Shown: positions 1 through 9,808, numbered from the stretch's first letter. The stretch: 64,000 nucleotides of DNA from Streptomyces sp. NBC_01268 (GCF_036240795.1 NZ_CP108454.1:3968001-4032000), one strand, 5' to 3'. A program made the numbers and translations. The notes: a model not told the origin generated them from the letters alone.

Positions 1-2486
1 TCCCACGCGAGGCGGGACGGCACGGCCTTCGGGTCGACCGAGTAGAAGTTGCGGCCGGTCGGCAGCACGTTGACCAGGCCGCGCAGCGGCGAGCCCGAGG
101 GCCCGGCCGGGACGAAGCCGCCGTTCAACGCGTGGACCGCGTGCGTGAGTTCGTCGGTGGTGCCGGCCAGGCGCGGGACGACCTGCTCGCAGGCGAAGCG
201 CAGCACCGCGTGCACCTCGGCGCCGTACGCGCCGGCCACGGAGCCGATCGCGTCCACGGACCAGTCCGCCGCCTCCATGCCCTCGACCAGCTCGCGGGCC
301 TTCGCCTCCGCCTCGTCGGCGGTGGTGCGCGTCGCCGCCGACTCGTCCAGGCCGAGCGCCTCGCGCAGGCCCGGCAGCGCCTGCGTGCCGCCCCAGATCT
401 GCCGGGCCCGCAGGATCGACAGGACCAGGTTCACCCGGGCCTCGCCGACCGGGGCGCCGCCCAGGACGTGCAGACCGTCACGGATCTGCGCGTCCTTGAC
501 CTCGCACAGCCAGCCGTCGACGTGCAGCAGGAAGTCGTCGAAGCCGTCGTCCTCCGGCCGGTCCTCCAGGCCCAGGTCGTGGTCCAGCTTCGCCGCCTGG
601 ATCAGCGTCCAGATCTGCGCGCGGATCGCCGGCAGCTTCGCCGGGTCCATGCTGCTGATCTGCGCGTACTCGTCGAGCAGCTGCTCCAGGCGCGCGATGT
701 CGCCGTACGAGTCGGCGCGGGCCATCGGCGGCACCAGGTGGTCGACGAGCGTGGCGTGCACGCGCCGCTTGGCCTGGGTGCCCTCGCCCGGGTCGTTGAC
801 CAGGAACGGGTAGACCAGCGGCAGGTCGCCGAGCGCGGCGTCCGGGCCGCAGGCGGCGGACAGGCCGGCGTTCTTGCCGGGCAGCCACTCCAGGTTGCCG
901 TGCTTGCCCAGGTGCACCATCGCGTCCGCGCCGAAACCCCCGTCCTCGGCGCGGGCGGCGATCCAGCGGTAGGCCGCCAGGTAGTGGTGCGACGGCGGCA
1001 GGTCCGGGTCGTGGTAGATCGCGATCGGGTTCTCGCCGAAGCCGCGCGGCGGCTGGATGAGGACCAGCAGGTTCCCGCGGCGCAGCGCGGCCAGCACGAT
1101 GTCGCCCTCGGGGTTGCGGGAGCGGTCCAGGAACATCTCGCCCGGGGCCGGGCCCCAGTGCTCCTCGACCTGCTCGCGCAGCTCCGCCGGGAGTTCGGCG
1201 TACCAGCGCTTGTAGTCGGCGGCCGGGATGCGGACCGGGTTGCGGGCCAGCTGCTCCTCGGTGAGCCAGTCCTGGTCGTGGCCGCCGGCCTCGATCAGGG
1301 CGTAGATCAGCTCGTCGCCGTCGCCGGAGACCAGGCCGGGGATGTCCTCGACCGGGCCGAAGTCGTAGCCCTCGGCGATGAGCCGGCGCAGCAGCGCCAC
1401 GGCGGAGGCCGGGGTGTCGAGGCCGACGGCGTTGCCGATGCGGGAGTGCTTCGTCGGGTACGCGGAGAGGACGAGCGCCAGCTTCTTCTCGCCGTTCGCG
1501 ATGTGCCGCAGACGGGCGTGCCGGACGGCGATGCCGGCGACGCGGGCGGAGCGCTCGGCGTCCGCCACGTACGCGGGCAGCCCGTCCTCGTCGATCTCCT
1601 TGAAGGAGAACGGGACGGTGATGAGCCGGCCGTCGAACTCCGGGACGGCGACCTGGCTGGCCGCGTCCAGCGGCGACAGGCCCTCGTCGTTCTCCTCCCA
1701 CGCGGCGCGCGAGCCCGTCAGGCACAGCGCCTGCAGGATCGGCACGTCCAGGGCGGCGAGCGCGCCCGCGTCCCAGGCCTCCTCGTCGCCGCCCGCCTGC
1801 GCCTCGGCCGGCTTGGTGCCGCCCGCCGCGAGGACCGTCGTGACGATCGCGTCGGCCCCGCGCAGCTCGTCGAGGAGCTCGGGCTCCGGGGCCCGGAGCG
1901 AGGCCACGTACAGGGCCTTCGCCCGGGCGCCCTGCCGCTCGATCGCGTCGCAGAGGGTGCCGACGAAGGCGGTGTTGCCGCTCATGTGGTGGGCGCGGTA
2001 GTAGAGCACGGCGACGGTGGGGGCGCCCTCGGGCGTGTCCCCCGCGGTCCGCTCCAGCGGGCCCCAGGTCGGCGCGGGGGCCGGCGGCTCGAAGCCGTGG
2101 CCGGTCAGCAGCACGGTGTCGGAGAGGAAGCGGGCCAGCTGGCCGAGGTTGCCCGGGCCGCCGTGCGCCAGGTAGGCGTGCGCCTCGGTGGCGACGCCGA
2201 CCGGGACGGTCGAGGCCTCCATCAGCTGGGCGTCGGGAGCCTGTTCGCCGCTCAGCACCACCACGGGCTTCCCGGCGGCCAGGACCGTGTCGAGGCCCTC
2301 CTCCCAGGAGCGCAGGCCGCCGAGGAGGCGGACGACGACGAGTTCGGCGCCGTCGAGGAGGGCGGGGAGGTCGGCCAGCGGCAGCCGGGCCGGGTTGGCG
2401 TACCGGTACTCCACCGGGCCTTCGGCGGCGTTCGCCGCGCGGGCGCTGAGCAGGTCGGTGTCGGAGTGCGACAGCAGCAGGAGCAT
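1..2486 (-). CDS. cobN: Cobaltochelatase subunit CobN, 3' end outside window
   Basis: Large subunit of the ATP-dependent CobNST cobaltochelatase, which inserts cobalt into hydrogenobyrinate a,c-diamide in the oxygen-tolerant B12 pathway in the cytosol. The reading frame starts at ATG 2486 (MLLLLSHSDTDLLSA) and stays open to the window edge, giving about 828 of the roughly 1200 residues usual for the family, so the C-terminus is missing. Recognisable CobN/magnesium-chelatase-H stretches include GGHDQDWLTEEQLARNPVRI, YHDPDLPPSHHYLA and MVHLGKHGNLEWLPGK. A GAGGAAGG tract lies about 15 bases before the start. A cobalamin riboswitch precedes it, so expression should fall when B12 is plentiful. It is divergent from cobG. 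Confidence 0.95.
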   Translation of the reverse strand, partial: MLLLLSHSDTDLLSARAANAAEGPVEYRYANPARLPLADLPALLDGAELVVVRLLGGLRSWEEGLDTVLAAGKPVVVLSGEQAPDAQLMEASTVPVGVATEAHAYLAHGGPGNLGQLARFLSDTVLLTGHGFEPPAPAPTWGPLERTAGDTPEGAPTVAVLYYRAHHMSGNTAFVGTLCDAIERQGARAKALYVASLRAPEPELLDELRGADAIVTTVLAAGGTKPAEAQAGGDEEAWDAGALAALDVPILQALCLTGSRAAWEENDEGLSPLDAASQVAVPEFDGRLITVPFSFKEIDEDGLPAYVADAERSARVAGIAVRHARLRHIANGEKKLALVLSAYPTKHSRIGNAVGLDTPASAVALLRRLIAEGYDFGPVEDIPGLVSGDGDELIYALIEAGGHDQDWLTEEQLARNPVRIPAADYKRWYAELPAELREQVEEHWGPAPGEMFLDRSRNPEGDIVLAALRRGNLLVLIQPPRGFGENPIAIYHDPDLPPSHHYLAAYRWIAARAEDGGFGADAMVHLGKHGNLEWLPGKNAGLSAACGPDAALGDLPLVYPFLVNDPGEGTQAKRRVHATLVDHLVPPMARADSYGDIARLEQLLDEYAQISSMDPAKLPAIRAQIWTLIQAAKLDHDLGLEDRPEDDGFDDFLLHVDGWLCEVKDAQIRDGLHVLGGAPVGEARVNLVLSILRARQIWGGTQALPGLREALGLDESAATRTTADEAEAKARELVEGMEAADWSVDAIGSVAGAYGAEVHAVLRFACEQVVPRLAGTTDELTHAVHALNGGFVPAGPSGSPLRGLVNVLPTGRNFYSVDPKAVPSRLAW

Positions 2487-2540
2487 GGCGAGCTCAGGGC
2501 CTTCCTCGGGGTTGTCCGCGCCCCGGGTGGTCGTATGGAC

Positions 2541-2660
2541 GGCGGGAGTTCCTGACTCACCGCCCCGAAACTCCGGACCGGCTCACAGTGGCGGGACCGC
2601 GCCGGATTCTCACCGGGCTTCCTCCCCGGGGTCCTGGGACCCCATGCCGTCTGCATCCTA
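2541..2660 (-). promoter_or_regulatory. Cobalamin (AdoCbl) riboswitch upstream of cobN
   Basis: Read on the minus strand, the leader contains the ordered conserved blocks of a cobalamin riboswitch: GATGCAGACGGCATGGGG, then GAGGAAGCCCGGTGAGAATC, then CGGTCCCGCCACTGTGA, and finally GAGTCAGGAACTC, which is the B12-box position. The aptamer ends about 55 bases before the cobN start, leaving room for an expression platform that could sequester the ribosome-binding site. Repression of cobN by adenosylcobalamin is inferred from the class. Confidence 0.92.
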
Positions 2661-2815
2661 GATCGTGAGCGGGCGCGGCGGGGGAGAGCCGGGGGTCGGG
2701 CGGATCACACCGGGGGACCGGGCCCCGGTCACGGCGGCCCCGGGCCCCGGTCGTGGCCGGCTCCGGCCCCGGTCGTGGCTGGTTCTCGGCAGGTGGGAGC
2801 GGATCCCGCCGTGGG

Positions 2816-2821
2816 TATGCT
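2816..2821 (+). promoter_or_regulatory. Possible -10 element for a leaderless cobG transcript
   Basis: TATGCT ends seven bases before ATG 2829 and no ribosome-binding site precedes either candidate ATG (2817 or 2829). That geometry fits transcription starting at the A of ATG 2829. There is no convincing -35 hexamer, so this is a modest inference. Confidence 0.4.
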
Positions 2822-2828
2822 CGCCGCC

Positions 2829-4082
2829 ATGTCGGCCACCCCACGCACCTCGCCCGAACCGGGCGAACCTCTCATACGGGACCGCGGCGACGCCTGTCCG
2901 GGTGCGCTGCGACTGCACGCGGCGGACGACGGGCGGCTCGCCCGACTCCGGCTGCCCGGCGGGCGTTTGACGGAGGCTCAGGTCCTGGCGCTGGCCGACG
3001 CGGCCGAGTCCCTCGGGGACGGCAGCATCAGCATCACCTCGCGCGGCAACGCGGAGCTCCGCGGGCTCGGCGAGGGCTGCGGCGCCGAGCTGGCCGCGCT
3101 GCTCGACCGGGCCGGGCTGCTGCCCTCGCCGAGCCACGAACGGGTCCGCAACATCGTCGTCTCTCCGGCCGCCGGACTGGACGGACTCGGCGGCGCCGAG
3201 CCGCAGTTGTGGGCACGGGAACTGGACGCGCTGCTGTGCGCGGAGGCGTGGACCGCGGCGCTCTCCGGACGCTTCCTGTTCGTCCTGGACGACGGGCGGG
3301 GCGACGTCGCGGGGCTCGGCGGGGATGTGACCTTGCTCGCAGAAGGGCCTCCCGCGGGCGGGGACGTCCGCGCCCAGCTGCGCCTCGGCCCCCAGGCCTT
3401 CCGGGTCGCCGCGACCGACGCCCCGCGCGCCGCGCTCGCCGCCGCCGACGCCTTCCTGCGGGCCGCCGAGACCGCCGGGACGGGCGCCTGGCGGGTGCGG
3501 GAACTGCCCGAGGGGTGCGTGCCCGACCTGGCGGCCGCCCTGGCGCGCGCCGGACTCGCCGCGGAGCCCGTCCCCCACCCCGTACCGCCGCTGCCCCAAG
3601 GGGACCCGCCCGTCCCGGGGCCGCTGGGCGCGGACGCCCTGTACGTCCTCGCGCCGCTCGGCCGGCTGACCGCCGTCCAACTGCGGGCGCTGCTGCCGGC
3701 CCGCGAGGTGCGGTTCACGCCCTGGCGCGGTGCGGTGGTCGCCGCGCCGCCCGGCCGGCTCGCCGCGCTCACGGAGCTCGCCGCGTACGGCCTGATCACC
3801 CGGCCCGACGCCCCCGGCACCGGCGTCGGGGCCTGCACCGGGCGGCCCGGCTGCGCCAAGTCCCTCGCCGACGTGCGGCGGGACGCGGCCCTCGCCCCGC
3901 ACGGGCGGCTGCCCGTCCACTTCTCCGGGTGCGCACGCCGCTGCGGGCACCCGCACGGCGCCTGGGTCGACGTCCTCGCCACCGAGGACGGCGGCTACCT
4001 GGTCGACGGCGTCCCCACCCTCCGTACCTCCCTGTCCGAAGCGGTCGCGGCGGCCCGCGGCCCGGCGACCCCCACGAGATGA
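2829..4082 (+). CDS. cobG: Precorrin-3B synthase CobG
   Basis: CobG is the oxygen-dependent enzyme that turns precorrin-3A into precorrin-3B, preparing ring contraction. The 417-residue protein has the nitrite/sulfite-reductase ferredoxin-like half domain near the N-terminus ([12 protein letters not shown]) and the siroheme/4Fe-4S cysteine pattern near the C-terminus: C-x5-C in CTGRPGC followed by C-x3-C in SGCARRC. ATG 2829 ([11 protein letters not shown]) is preferred because of a possible leaderless promoter; ATG 2817 is the alternative. Its stop overlaps the cobH start (ATGA), so cobG, cobH and cobIJ are translationally coupled. It shares the upstream region with divergent cobN but lies outside that gene's riboswitch transcript. 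Confidence 0.9.
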   Translation: MSATPRTSPEPGEPLIRDRGDACPGALRLHAADDGRLARLRLPGGRLTEAQVLALADAAESLGDGSISITSRGNAELRGLGEGCGAELAALLDRAGLLPSPSHERVRNIVVSPAAGLDGLGGAEPQLWARELDALLCAEAWTAALSGRFLFVLDDGRGDVAGLGGDVTLLAEGPPAGGDVRAQLRLGPQAFRVAATDAPRAALAAADAFLRAAETAGTGAWRVRELPEGCVPDLAAALARAGLAAEPVPHPVPPLPQGDPPVPGPLGADALYVLAPLGRLTAVQLRALLPAREVRFTPWRGAVVAAPPGRLAALTELAAYGLITRPDAPGTGVGACTGRPGCAKSLADVRRDAALAPHGRLPVHFSGCARRCGHPHGAWVDVLATEDGGYLVDGVPTLRTSLSEAVAAARGPATPTR

Positions 4083-4732
4083 GCGAGAGCAACAGGATGT
4101 TCGAGTACGAGAAGGACGGCGCGGAGATCTACCGCCGCTCCTTTGCCACGATCCGCGCCGAGGCGGACCTCGCGGGCCTGCCCGCCGACGTCAGCCAGGT
4201 CGCCGTGCGGATGATCCACGCCTGCGGCATGACCGACCTCGTGCGGGACATCGCCCACTCCCCCGGCGTCGTCGCCTCGGCGCGTGCCGCCCTGCGTGCG
4301 GGCGCGCCGATCCTGTGCGACGCCCAGATGGTCGCCAGCGGGGTCACCCGCAAGCGGCTGCCCGCCGACAACGACGTGGTCTGCACGCTGTCCGACCCGT
4401 CGGTGCCCGCGCTCGCCGCCGAGCTGGGCACCACCCGGTCGGCCGCCGCGATGGAGCTGTGGCGGGACCGCCTGGAGGGCTCGGTCGTCGCGATCGGCAA
4501 CGCGCCGACGGCGCTCTTCCACCTCCTGGAGATGATCGCGAAGGGGGCGGGCCGGCCCGCCGCCGTGCTCGGCATCCCGGTCGGCTTCATCGGCGCCGCC
4601 GAGTCCAAGGACGCGCTGGCCGCCAACGACCTCGGCCTGGAGTACCTGGTCGTACGGGGCCGGCGGGGCGGCAGCGCCATGACCGCGGCGGCGCTCAACG
4701 CCCTCGCGCACGAAGCGGAGATCCAGCAGTGA
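4079..4732 (+). CDS. cobH: Precorrin-8X methylmutase CobH
   Basis: CobH (CbiC) moves the C11 methyl group to C12, converting precorrin-8X to hydrogenobyrinate. The 217-residue protein shows the family core: [15 protein letters not shown], the HACGMTD stretch with the catalytic-type histidine, [18 protein letters not shown], and [14 protein letters not shown] followed by the nucleotide-binding-like [15 protein letters not shown] overlaps the cobG stop as ATGA and its own stop overlaps the cobIJ GTG as GTGA, so the three genes form one tightly coupled operon. Length is normal for the family. Confidence 0.96.
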   Translation: MSESNRMFEYEKDGAEIYRRSFATIRAEADLAGLPADVSQVAVRMIHACGMTDLVRDIAHSPGVVASARAALRAGAPILCDAQMVASGVTRKRLPADNDVVCTLSDPSVPALAAELGTTRSAAAMELWRDRLEGSVVAIGNAPTALFHLLEMIAKGAGRPAAVLGIPVGFIGAAESKDALAANDLGLEYLVVRGRRGGSAMTAAALNALAHEAEIQQ

Positions 4733-6213
4733 CCGGAAAGCTGTACGGGGTCGGGCTCGGGCCCGGCGACCCGAACCTGATGACGGTGGCCGCGGTGAAG
4801 GCCATCGCCGGAGCCGACGTCATCGCCTACCACTCGGCCCGGCACGGGCGGTCCATCGCCCGCTCCATCGCCGCCGAGCACCTGCGCGAGGACCAGATCG
4901 AGGAGCGGCTGATGTACCCGCTCACGGTCGAGACCACCGACCACCCCGGCGGCTACCGGGGCGCGCTCGACGACTTCTACGAGGAGGCCGCGGCCCGGCT
5001 CGCCGCCCACCTCGACGCGGGCCGCACGGTCGCCGTCCTCGCCGAGGGCGACCCGCTGTTCTACGGCTCGTACCAGCACATGCACAAGCGGCTCGCGCAC
5101 CGCTACGACACCACCGTCATCCCCGGCGTCACCTCCGTCAGCGCCGCCGCGGCCCGCCTCGGGGAGCCGCTGTGCGAGGCCGAGGAGGTGCTGACGATCG
5201 TCCCCGGCACGCTGCCGGAGGACGAGCTGACGGCCCGCCTGGCGGGCACGGACTCGGCGGTCGTCATGAAGCTGGGCCGCACCTTCCCCACCGTCCGGCG
5301 CGCCCTGGAGCGGGCCGGCCGCCTGGAGGACGCCCGTTACGTGGAGCGGGCGTTCATGAAGGGCGAGCGGACCGGGCGCCTCGACGAGGTGGACCCGGAG
5401 TCGGTCCCGTACTTCTCGGTGGCCGTGCTGCCCTCCCGCATCGACGCCCAGCCGCCGGTACGGGAGCGGGGCGAGGTCGTCGTCGTCGGCACCGGCCCGG
5501 CCGGGGCGCCCTGGCTGACGCCCGAGTCGCGCGGCGCGCTCGTCAACGCCGACGTGCTCGTCGGCTACACCACCTACCTCGACCGGGTGCCGGTGCTGCG
5601 CGCCGGGCAGATCCGGCACGGCTCGGACAACAAGGTCGAGTCGGAGCGGGCCGAGTTCGCCCTCGACCTGGCCCGGCGCGGCCGGCGGGTCGCGGTCGTC
5701 TCCGGCGGCGACCCGGGCGTGTTCGCCATGGCGACGGCCGTCCTGGAGGTGGCGTCGGAGGAGCGGTACGCCGACGTGCCCGTCCGCGTCCTGCCCGGCG
5801 TGACCGCCGCGAACGCGGCCGCCGCCGCCGCGGGCGCGCCGCTCGGCCACGACTACGCGACGATCTCCCTCTCCGACCGCCTCAAGCCCTGGGAGGTCAT
5901 CTCCCGGCGCCTGCGGTCCGCCGCCGAGGCCGACCTGGTCCTCGCGATCTACAACCCCGGCTCCCGGTCCCGCACCCACCAGGTCGCCGCCGCGCGCGAA
6001 CTCCTCCTGGAACTCCGCTCGCCCGACACCCCGGTGGTCGTCGCCCGCGACGTCGGCGGCCCGGAGCAGTCGGTGCGGGTGCTGACCCTGAAGACCCTGG
6101 ACCCGTCCGAGGTCGACATGCGCACCCTGCTCCTCGTCGGCTCCTCCCAGACGCGGGTCACGGAGCGGGGCGACGGGCGCACGATCGCGTGGACGCCGCG
6201 GCGGTACGGATAG
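4729..6213 (+). CDS. cobIJ: Fused precorrin-2 C20- / precorrin-3B C17-methyltransferase CobIJ
   Basis: A 494-residue fusion of two SAM-dependent corrin methyltransferases. The CobI half (about residues 1-240) methylates precorrin-2 at C20; it has the P-loop-like [13 protein letters not shown], the [11 protein letters not shown] motif and [15 protein letters not shown]. The CobJ half (about 245-490) methylates C17 with ring contraction; it has [21 protein letters not shown] and [15 protein letters not shown]. Such fusions are common in actinobacteria. GTG 4729 overlaps the cobH stop. The gene ends against a strong bidirectional terminator facing the convergent serine-hydrolase gene. Confidence 0.95.
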   Translation: MTGKLYGVGLGPGDPNLMTVAAVKAIAGADVIAYHSARHGRSIARSIAAEHLREDQIEERLMYPLTVETTDHPGGYRGALDDFYEEAAARLAAHLDAGRTVAVLAEGDPLFYGSYQHMHKRLAHRYDTTVIPGVTSVSAAAARLGEPLCEAEEVLTIVPGTLPEDELTARLAGTDSAVVMKLGRTFPTVRRALERAGRLEDARYVERAFMKGERTGRLDEVDPESVPYFSVAVLPSRIDAQPPVRERGEVVVVGTGPAGAPWLTPESRGALVNADVLVGYTTYLDRVPVLRAGQIRHGSDNKVESERAEFALDLARRGRRVAVVSGGDPGVFAMATAVLEVASEERYADVPVRVLPGVTAANAAAAAAGAPLGHDYATISLSDRLKPWEVISRRLRSAAEADLVLAIYNPGSRSRTHQVAAARELLLELRSPDTPVVVARDVGGPEQSVRVLTLKTLDPSEVDMRTLLLVGSSQTRVTERGDGRTIAWTPRRYG

Positions 6214-6229
6214 GCGGACGCCACGAGGA

Positions 6230-6261
6230 GCGGTCCCCCCGGGGGAATCCGGGGGGACCGC
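6230..6261. terminator. Bidirectional terminator between cobIJ and serine hydrolase gene
   Basis: Perfect 13-base arms GCGGTCCCCCCGG (6230-6242) and CCGGGGGGACCGC (6249-6261) enclose a six-base loop, in the 63-base gap between convergent genes. There is no long T tract, as is usual in Streptomyces. Confidence 0.8.
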
Positions 6262-6276
6262 CGGGCACTGCGGGTA

Positions 6277-7815
6277 CTACCGGGTGAACGTCCCCAGACC
6301 CTCGTGGTCCAGGTACTCGACCGTGAAGGACGTGCCGTCGGGGGTGAAGGTGACGCCCGTGGGCCCGATGGCGTTCTCACCGGCGGTCTCGAAGCTGAAC
6401 GTGTCGCCGTCGTAGTGCGTCAGGCGGTACGACTGGGGCTTCGGACCCAGGCGGAGCGTCAGGGTGCCGTCGGTGGCGGCGACGACCTCGGCCGGGCCGT
6501 AGTAGGAGTTGCGGTACGTGCCGGCGTAGGTGTCCGCGGCGTTGGCGGGCGCGGCGCCGGACGGCGGGTGCGCGTAGTCGGTGTCCGACCGGAGGGCGTC
6601 CGTCTGCTGCTGGTACACCTGCTGGATGAGCGGGATCCAGTCGCGGACGGGCTTGCCGTGCTCCGCGATGTCGAAGAAGTCGAGCGCGACGGCGTCGGCG
6701 ACGCCGACCGGGGAGGCGTTGGTGAGGACGACGATGCCGAGCTGCTCGCCGGGCAGCATCGTGACGTTGGTGTGCGCGCCGAGTTCGAAGCCGCCGGTGT
6801 GCGACAGCCTGAGCCGACCCGCGTCGTCGTAACTCACGTTCCAGCCGAGGCCGTAGAAGCCCGTGCGGGCGGCCGGGGCGTGCGGCGGGTTGGAGATCGC
6901 CTCGGGCCAGTGGGTGCGCTGGAGGGCGTCGGCGGCGATGATCTGCCGGCCGTCCAGCTTGCCGTCGGCGAGCTGGAGCTTCACGAAGGTCGCCATGTCA
7001 CGGGCGGACGAGCTGACGCCGCCGGCCGGGGACTGGGCGTCCGCGTTGCGCAGGTACTGCGCCTTCCAGGTGCCGTCGGCGGCCTTCGCGTGGCCGTAGG
7101 CGCGGTCGGGGGCGTTCACGAAGTCCCGGAAGCGGGAGCTGGTGTGGTCCATGCCGGCCGGCTTGTAGAGGACGTCGTCGGACAGCTTGTCCCAGGGCAC
7201 GCCCTTCTCCTCCGCCACGGCCACCGCGGCGCCCGTCAGGCCGAAGTTGGTGTAGGCGTAGCTCGCCCGGAACGGGGTGAGGGGCTCGTAGCGCAGGTGG
7301 GACAGGATGTACTGCTGGTCGTAGCCGAGGTCTTCGAGGAGGTCCCCGGCGTGGTCGGGCAGGCCGCTGCGGTGCGAGAACAGGTCGGCGGCCGTCATGT
7401 GCGAGGTGACCCACGGGTCCTTGAGCTTGAAGTCCGGCACGTTCGGGGCGACGGGCTTCGTCCAGCCGTCGAGGCCGACGGCGCCGGCGACCACCGTGGA
7501 GGCGACCGGCTTCGAAACGGACGCGAGCTGGAAGACGGTGTCGGCGTCGACCGTGGCCTTCTCGCCGACCTTCCGCACGCCGTAGCCCTGGAGCTTGACC
7601 ACCTTGCCGTCGTGGACGACGGCGACGGAGACGCCCGGGACACCGGTGCGTTTCATGGCGGACTGGACCACTCCGTCCAGCTGGTCGACGGCCCGCCGCA
7701 CGTCCGCGTCGTCGAGCTGGGCCGGCGGCTGGGCGGGGGGCGGCGAGGGCCCCGGGGCCGTGGCACCCAGAAGCGCCGTAAGTCCCGCCGCGGCAAGCCA
7801 TCGAACGGTGCTCAT
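6277..7815 (-). CDS. Secreted serine hydrolase, class C beta-lactamase/esterase family
   Basis: A 512-residue exported protein of the beta-lactamase-related (PF00144) group that includes D-aminopeptidases, esterases and PBP-like hydrolases. An N-terminal hydrophobic segment (VRWLAAAGLTALLGATA) and a Pro-rich linker indicate Sec export. The catalytic SxxK is SVSK (residues 99-102), the second motif is YTN in SYAYTNFG, and the third is HTG in LSHTGGFELG. The C-terminal part after about residue 390 resembles the lipocalin-like DUF3471 tail often found in this family. Start is ATG 7815, with GGAGG very close to it, so the exact start is not certain. It interrupts the cobalamin genes but has no evident role in that pathway; substrate unknown. 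Confidence 0.85.
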   Translation of the reverse strand: MSTVRWLAAAGLTALLGATAPGPSPPPAQPPAQLDDADVRRAVDQLDGVVQSAMKRTGVPGVSVAVVHDGKVVKLQGYGVRKVGEKATVDADTVFQLASVSKPVASTVVAGAVGLDGWTKPVAPNVPDFKLKDPWVTSHMTAADLFSHRSGLPDHAGDLLEDLGYDQQYILSHLRYEPLTPFRASYAYTNFGLTGAAVAVAEEKGVPWDKLSDDVLYKPAGMDHTSSRFRDFVNAPDRAYGHAKAADGTWKAQYLRNADAQSPAGGVSSSARDMATFVKLQLADGKLDGRQIIAADALQRTHWPEAISNPPHAPAARTGFYGLGWNVSYDDAGRLRLSHTGGFELGAHTNVTMLPGEQLGIVVLTNASPVGVADAVALDFFDIAEHGKPVRDWIPLIQQVYQQQTDALRSDTDYAHPPSGAAPANAADTYAGTYRNSYYGPAEVVAATDGTLTLRLGPKPQSYRLTHYDGDTFSFETAGENAIGPTGVTFTPDGTSFTVEYLDHEGLGTFTR

Positions 7816-7823
7816 GCCTCCAT

Positions 7824-8594
7824 TCAAAGTCCTGCGGCCGCGTCTGTCGCGCGCGGGGCGAGGGCCCGGACCCAGGCGGCCGCCTCCTCCGGGGTCGCCG
7901 CGGTCGGCACGCCCGCCGGGACGGGCGGGCGGCGCACGACGACCACGGGGACGCCGGCCTCGCGGGCGGCGGCGAGCTTGGGGGCGGTCGCGGCGCCGCC
8001 GCTGTCCTTGGTGACGAGCACGTCGATCCGGTGCCGGGCGAGCAGCCCGCGTTCGCCGTCGAGGGTGAACGGCCCGCGTTCCAGGAGGACTTCGGAGCGA
8101 GCGGGCATCGGCACGTCGGGGGCGTCGACGGACCTGACGAGGAACCACTCGGGGCGTTCGGCGAAGGCGGCGAGCCCCATCCGGCCGGTCGTCAGGAACA
8201 CCCGGTCGCCCAGCCCGCCGAGGGCCCCGGCGGCCTCCTCCAGCGACCCCACCTCGTGCCAGTCGTCCCCCGCCACCGGGACCCAGCCGGGCCGCCGCAG
8301 CGCGAGCAGGGGAACATGGGCGGTGGCGGCCGCCCGGGCCGCGTTGAAACTGATCCGCTCGGCGAAGGGATGGGTGGCGTCGATGACCGCGTCCACGCCG
8401 TGCTGCCGCACCCACGCGGCCAGCCCCTCCGGCCCGCCGAAGCCGCCGACCCGCACCTCGCCGGCCGGCAGCCGGGGCGCGGCGACCCGCCCCGCGAGCG
8501 AGCTGGTGACCCGAAGGTCCGCCCCTTGTGCCCCCTGGAGGAGCCCGGCGAGGAGCCGGGCCTCGGTCGTTCCCCCGAGAATGAGTACGTGCAT
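7824..8594 (-). CDS. cobK: Precorrin-6A reductase CobK
   Basis: CobK (CbiJ) reduces the precorrin-6A macrocycle with NADPH to precorrin-6B. The 256-residue protein begins with the Rossmann-like MHVLILGGTTEARLLAGLL and carries VDAVIDATHPFAERISFNA, VFLTTGRMGLAAF and VTKDSGGAATAPKL, all family signatures. It ends nine bases before the serine-hydrolase start on the same strand. Its start lies only 12 bases from the divergent cbiD start, so the two 5' ends nearly abut and the two promoters must overlap each other's coding regions. Confidence 0.93.
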   Translation of the reverse strand: MHVLILGGTTEARLLAGLLQGAQGADLRVTSSLAGRVAAPRLPAGEVRVGGFGGPEGLAAWVRQHGVDAVIDATHPFAERISFNAARAAATAHVPLLALRRPGWVPVAGDDWHEVGSLEEAAGALGGLGDRVFLTTGRMGLAAFAERPEWFLVRSVDAPDVPMPARSEVLLERGPFTLDGERGLLARHRIDVLVTKDSGGAATAPKLAAAREAGVPVVVVRRPPVPAGVPTAATPEEAAAWVRALAPRATDAAAGL

Positions 8595-8606
8595 GGGAGT
8601 CCATCC

Positions 8607-9770
8607 GTGAGTGCGACGAGTTCCGGCGGCGGGCGCGAGGCCCAACTCAAGCACACCGGTCTGCGCCCCGGCTGGACGACCGGTGCCTGCGCGACGGCGG
8701 CGACGACCGCCGCGTACACGGCGCTGCTCACCGGCGAGTTCCCGGACCCGGTGACGATCACCCTCCCGAAGGGCCAGACCCCCGCCTTCGCCCTGGCCGT
8801 GGAGTCGACGGCGCCGGACGCGGACTCCGCCATGGCCGGGGTGGTGAAGGACGCGGGCGACGACCCGGACGTGACGCACGGCGCGCTGATCCGCTCGACG
8901 GTACGGCTCCTGCCGCCCGGCTCGGGCGTGGTCTTCCGGGCGGGCCCGGGCGTCGGCACGGTCACGCTCCCCGGCCTGCCGCTGGAGGTCGGCGAACCGG
9001 CCGTCAACCCGGTCCCGCGGCAGATGATGCGCGACCACGTCGCCGCGGTCGCGGCGGCGCACGGCGGGAGCGGCGACGTCGAGATCACGCTCTCCGTGGA
9101 CGACGGCGCGGAGATCGCCCGCTCCACCTGGAACCCGCGGCTCGGCATCCTCGGCGGCCTGTCCATCCTCGGCACGACGGGCGTCGTCGTGCCCTACTCG
9201 TGCTCGGCGTGGATCGACTCCATCCGCCGCGGCGTCGACGTGGCCCGCGCGGCCGGCCTCTCCCACGTCGCCGGCTGCACGGGCTCCACCTCGGAGAAGA
9301 CCGTCACCACGCTGTACGACCTGCCGGAGCTCGCCCTCCTCGACATGGGCGACTTCGCGGGCGCGGTCCTCAAGTACATCCGGCGCCACCCGGTGGACCG
9401 CCTCACGATCTGCGGCGGCTTCGCGAAGCTCTCCAAGCTGGCCGCCGGCCACCTGGACCTGCACTCGGCCCGCTCCCAGGTCGACAAGCCCTTCCTCGCC
9501 GCCCTCGCCCGCACGGGCGGCGCCTCCGACGCCCTCGCCGCCGAGATCGCCACCGCCAACACGGGCCTCGCCGCCCTCCGCCTCTGCGAATCCGCCGCCG
9601 TCCCCCTCGGCGACCTCGTCGCCGCCCGCGCCCGCGACGAGGCCCTGGCGGTGCTGCGGGGGGCGCCGGTCGCCGTGGACGTGGTGTGCATCGACCGGGC
9701 GGGCGTGGTCGTGGGGCGGTCGGGAGTGGCGGGGCCGGGGGGCCGGGCGGCCGGGTCGGGCACGCCCTAG
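8607..9770 (+). CDS. cbiD: Cobalt-precorrin-5B C1-methyltransferase CbiD
   Basis: CbiD methylates C1 of the precorrin-5 stage with loss of the two-carbon fragment; CobF does this step in the classical aerobic route. The 387-residue protein has the family hallmarks LRPGWTTGACATAATTAAY at the N-terminus, VKDAGDDPDVTHGALI, GVGTVTLPGLPLEVGEPAVN, and GGFAKLSKLAAGHLDLHSAR. GTG 8607 (VSATSSGGG) is the chosen start; no ATG is available in the immediate vicinity. Divergent from cobK by 12 bases. Its presence beside CobG and CobN marks a mixed aerobic/anaerobic enzyme set. Confidence 0.94.
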   Translation: MSATSSGGGREAQLKHTGLRPGWTTGACATAATTAAYTALLTGEFPDPVTITLPKGQTPAFALAVESTAPDADSAMAGVVKDAGDDPDVTHGALIRSTVRLLPPGSGVVFRAGPGVGTVTLPGLPLEVGEPAVNPVPRQMMRDHVAAVAAAHGGSGDVEITLSVDDGAEIARSTWNPRLGILGGLSILGTTGVVVPYSCSAWIDSIRRGVDVARAAGLSHVAGCTGSTSEKTVTTLYDLPELALLDMGDFAGAVLKYIRRHPVDRLTICGGFAKLSKLAAGHLDLHSARSQVDKPFLAALARTGGASDALAAEIATANTGLAALRLCESAAVPLGDLVAARARDEALAVLRGAPVAVDVVCIDRAGVVVGRSGVAGPGGRAAGSGTP

Positions 9771-9808
9771 AGCTCGGCGTCGTCCTCGGCGGGTTGCCTG
9801 CCGAGCTC
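9770..9808 (+). terminator. Hairpin downstream of cbiD
   Basis: Nine-base arms GAGCTCGGC (9770-9778) and GCCGAGCTC (9800-9808) start at the cbiD stop codon and are separated by 21 bases. It probably ends the cbiD transcript before the bL37 promoter, although the loop is long. Confidence 0.5.

Noticed and set aside
132..2555. An 807-codon open frame on the plus strand
   Set aside because: It is opposite cobN; its translation is Arg/Val/Gly/Ala-rich low-complexity sequence with no motif, typical of high-GC antisense frames.
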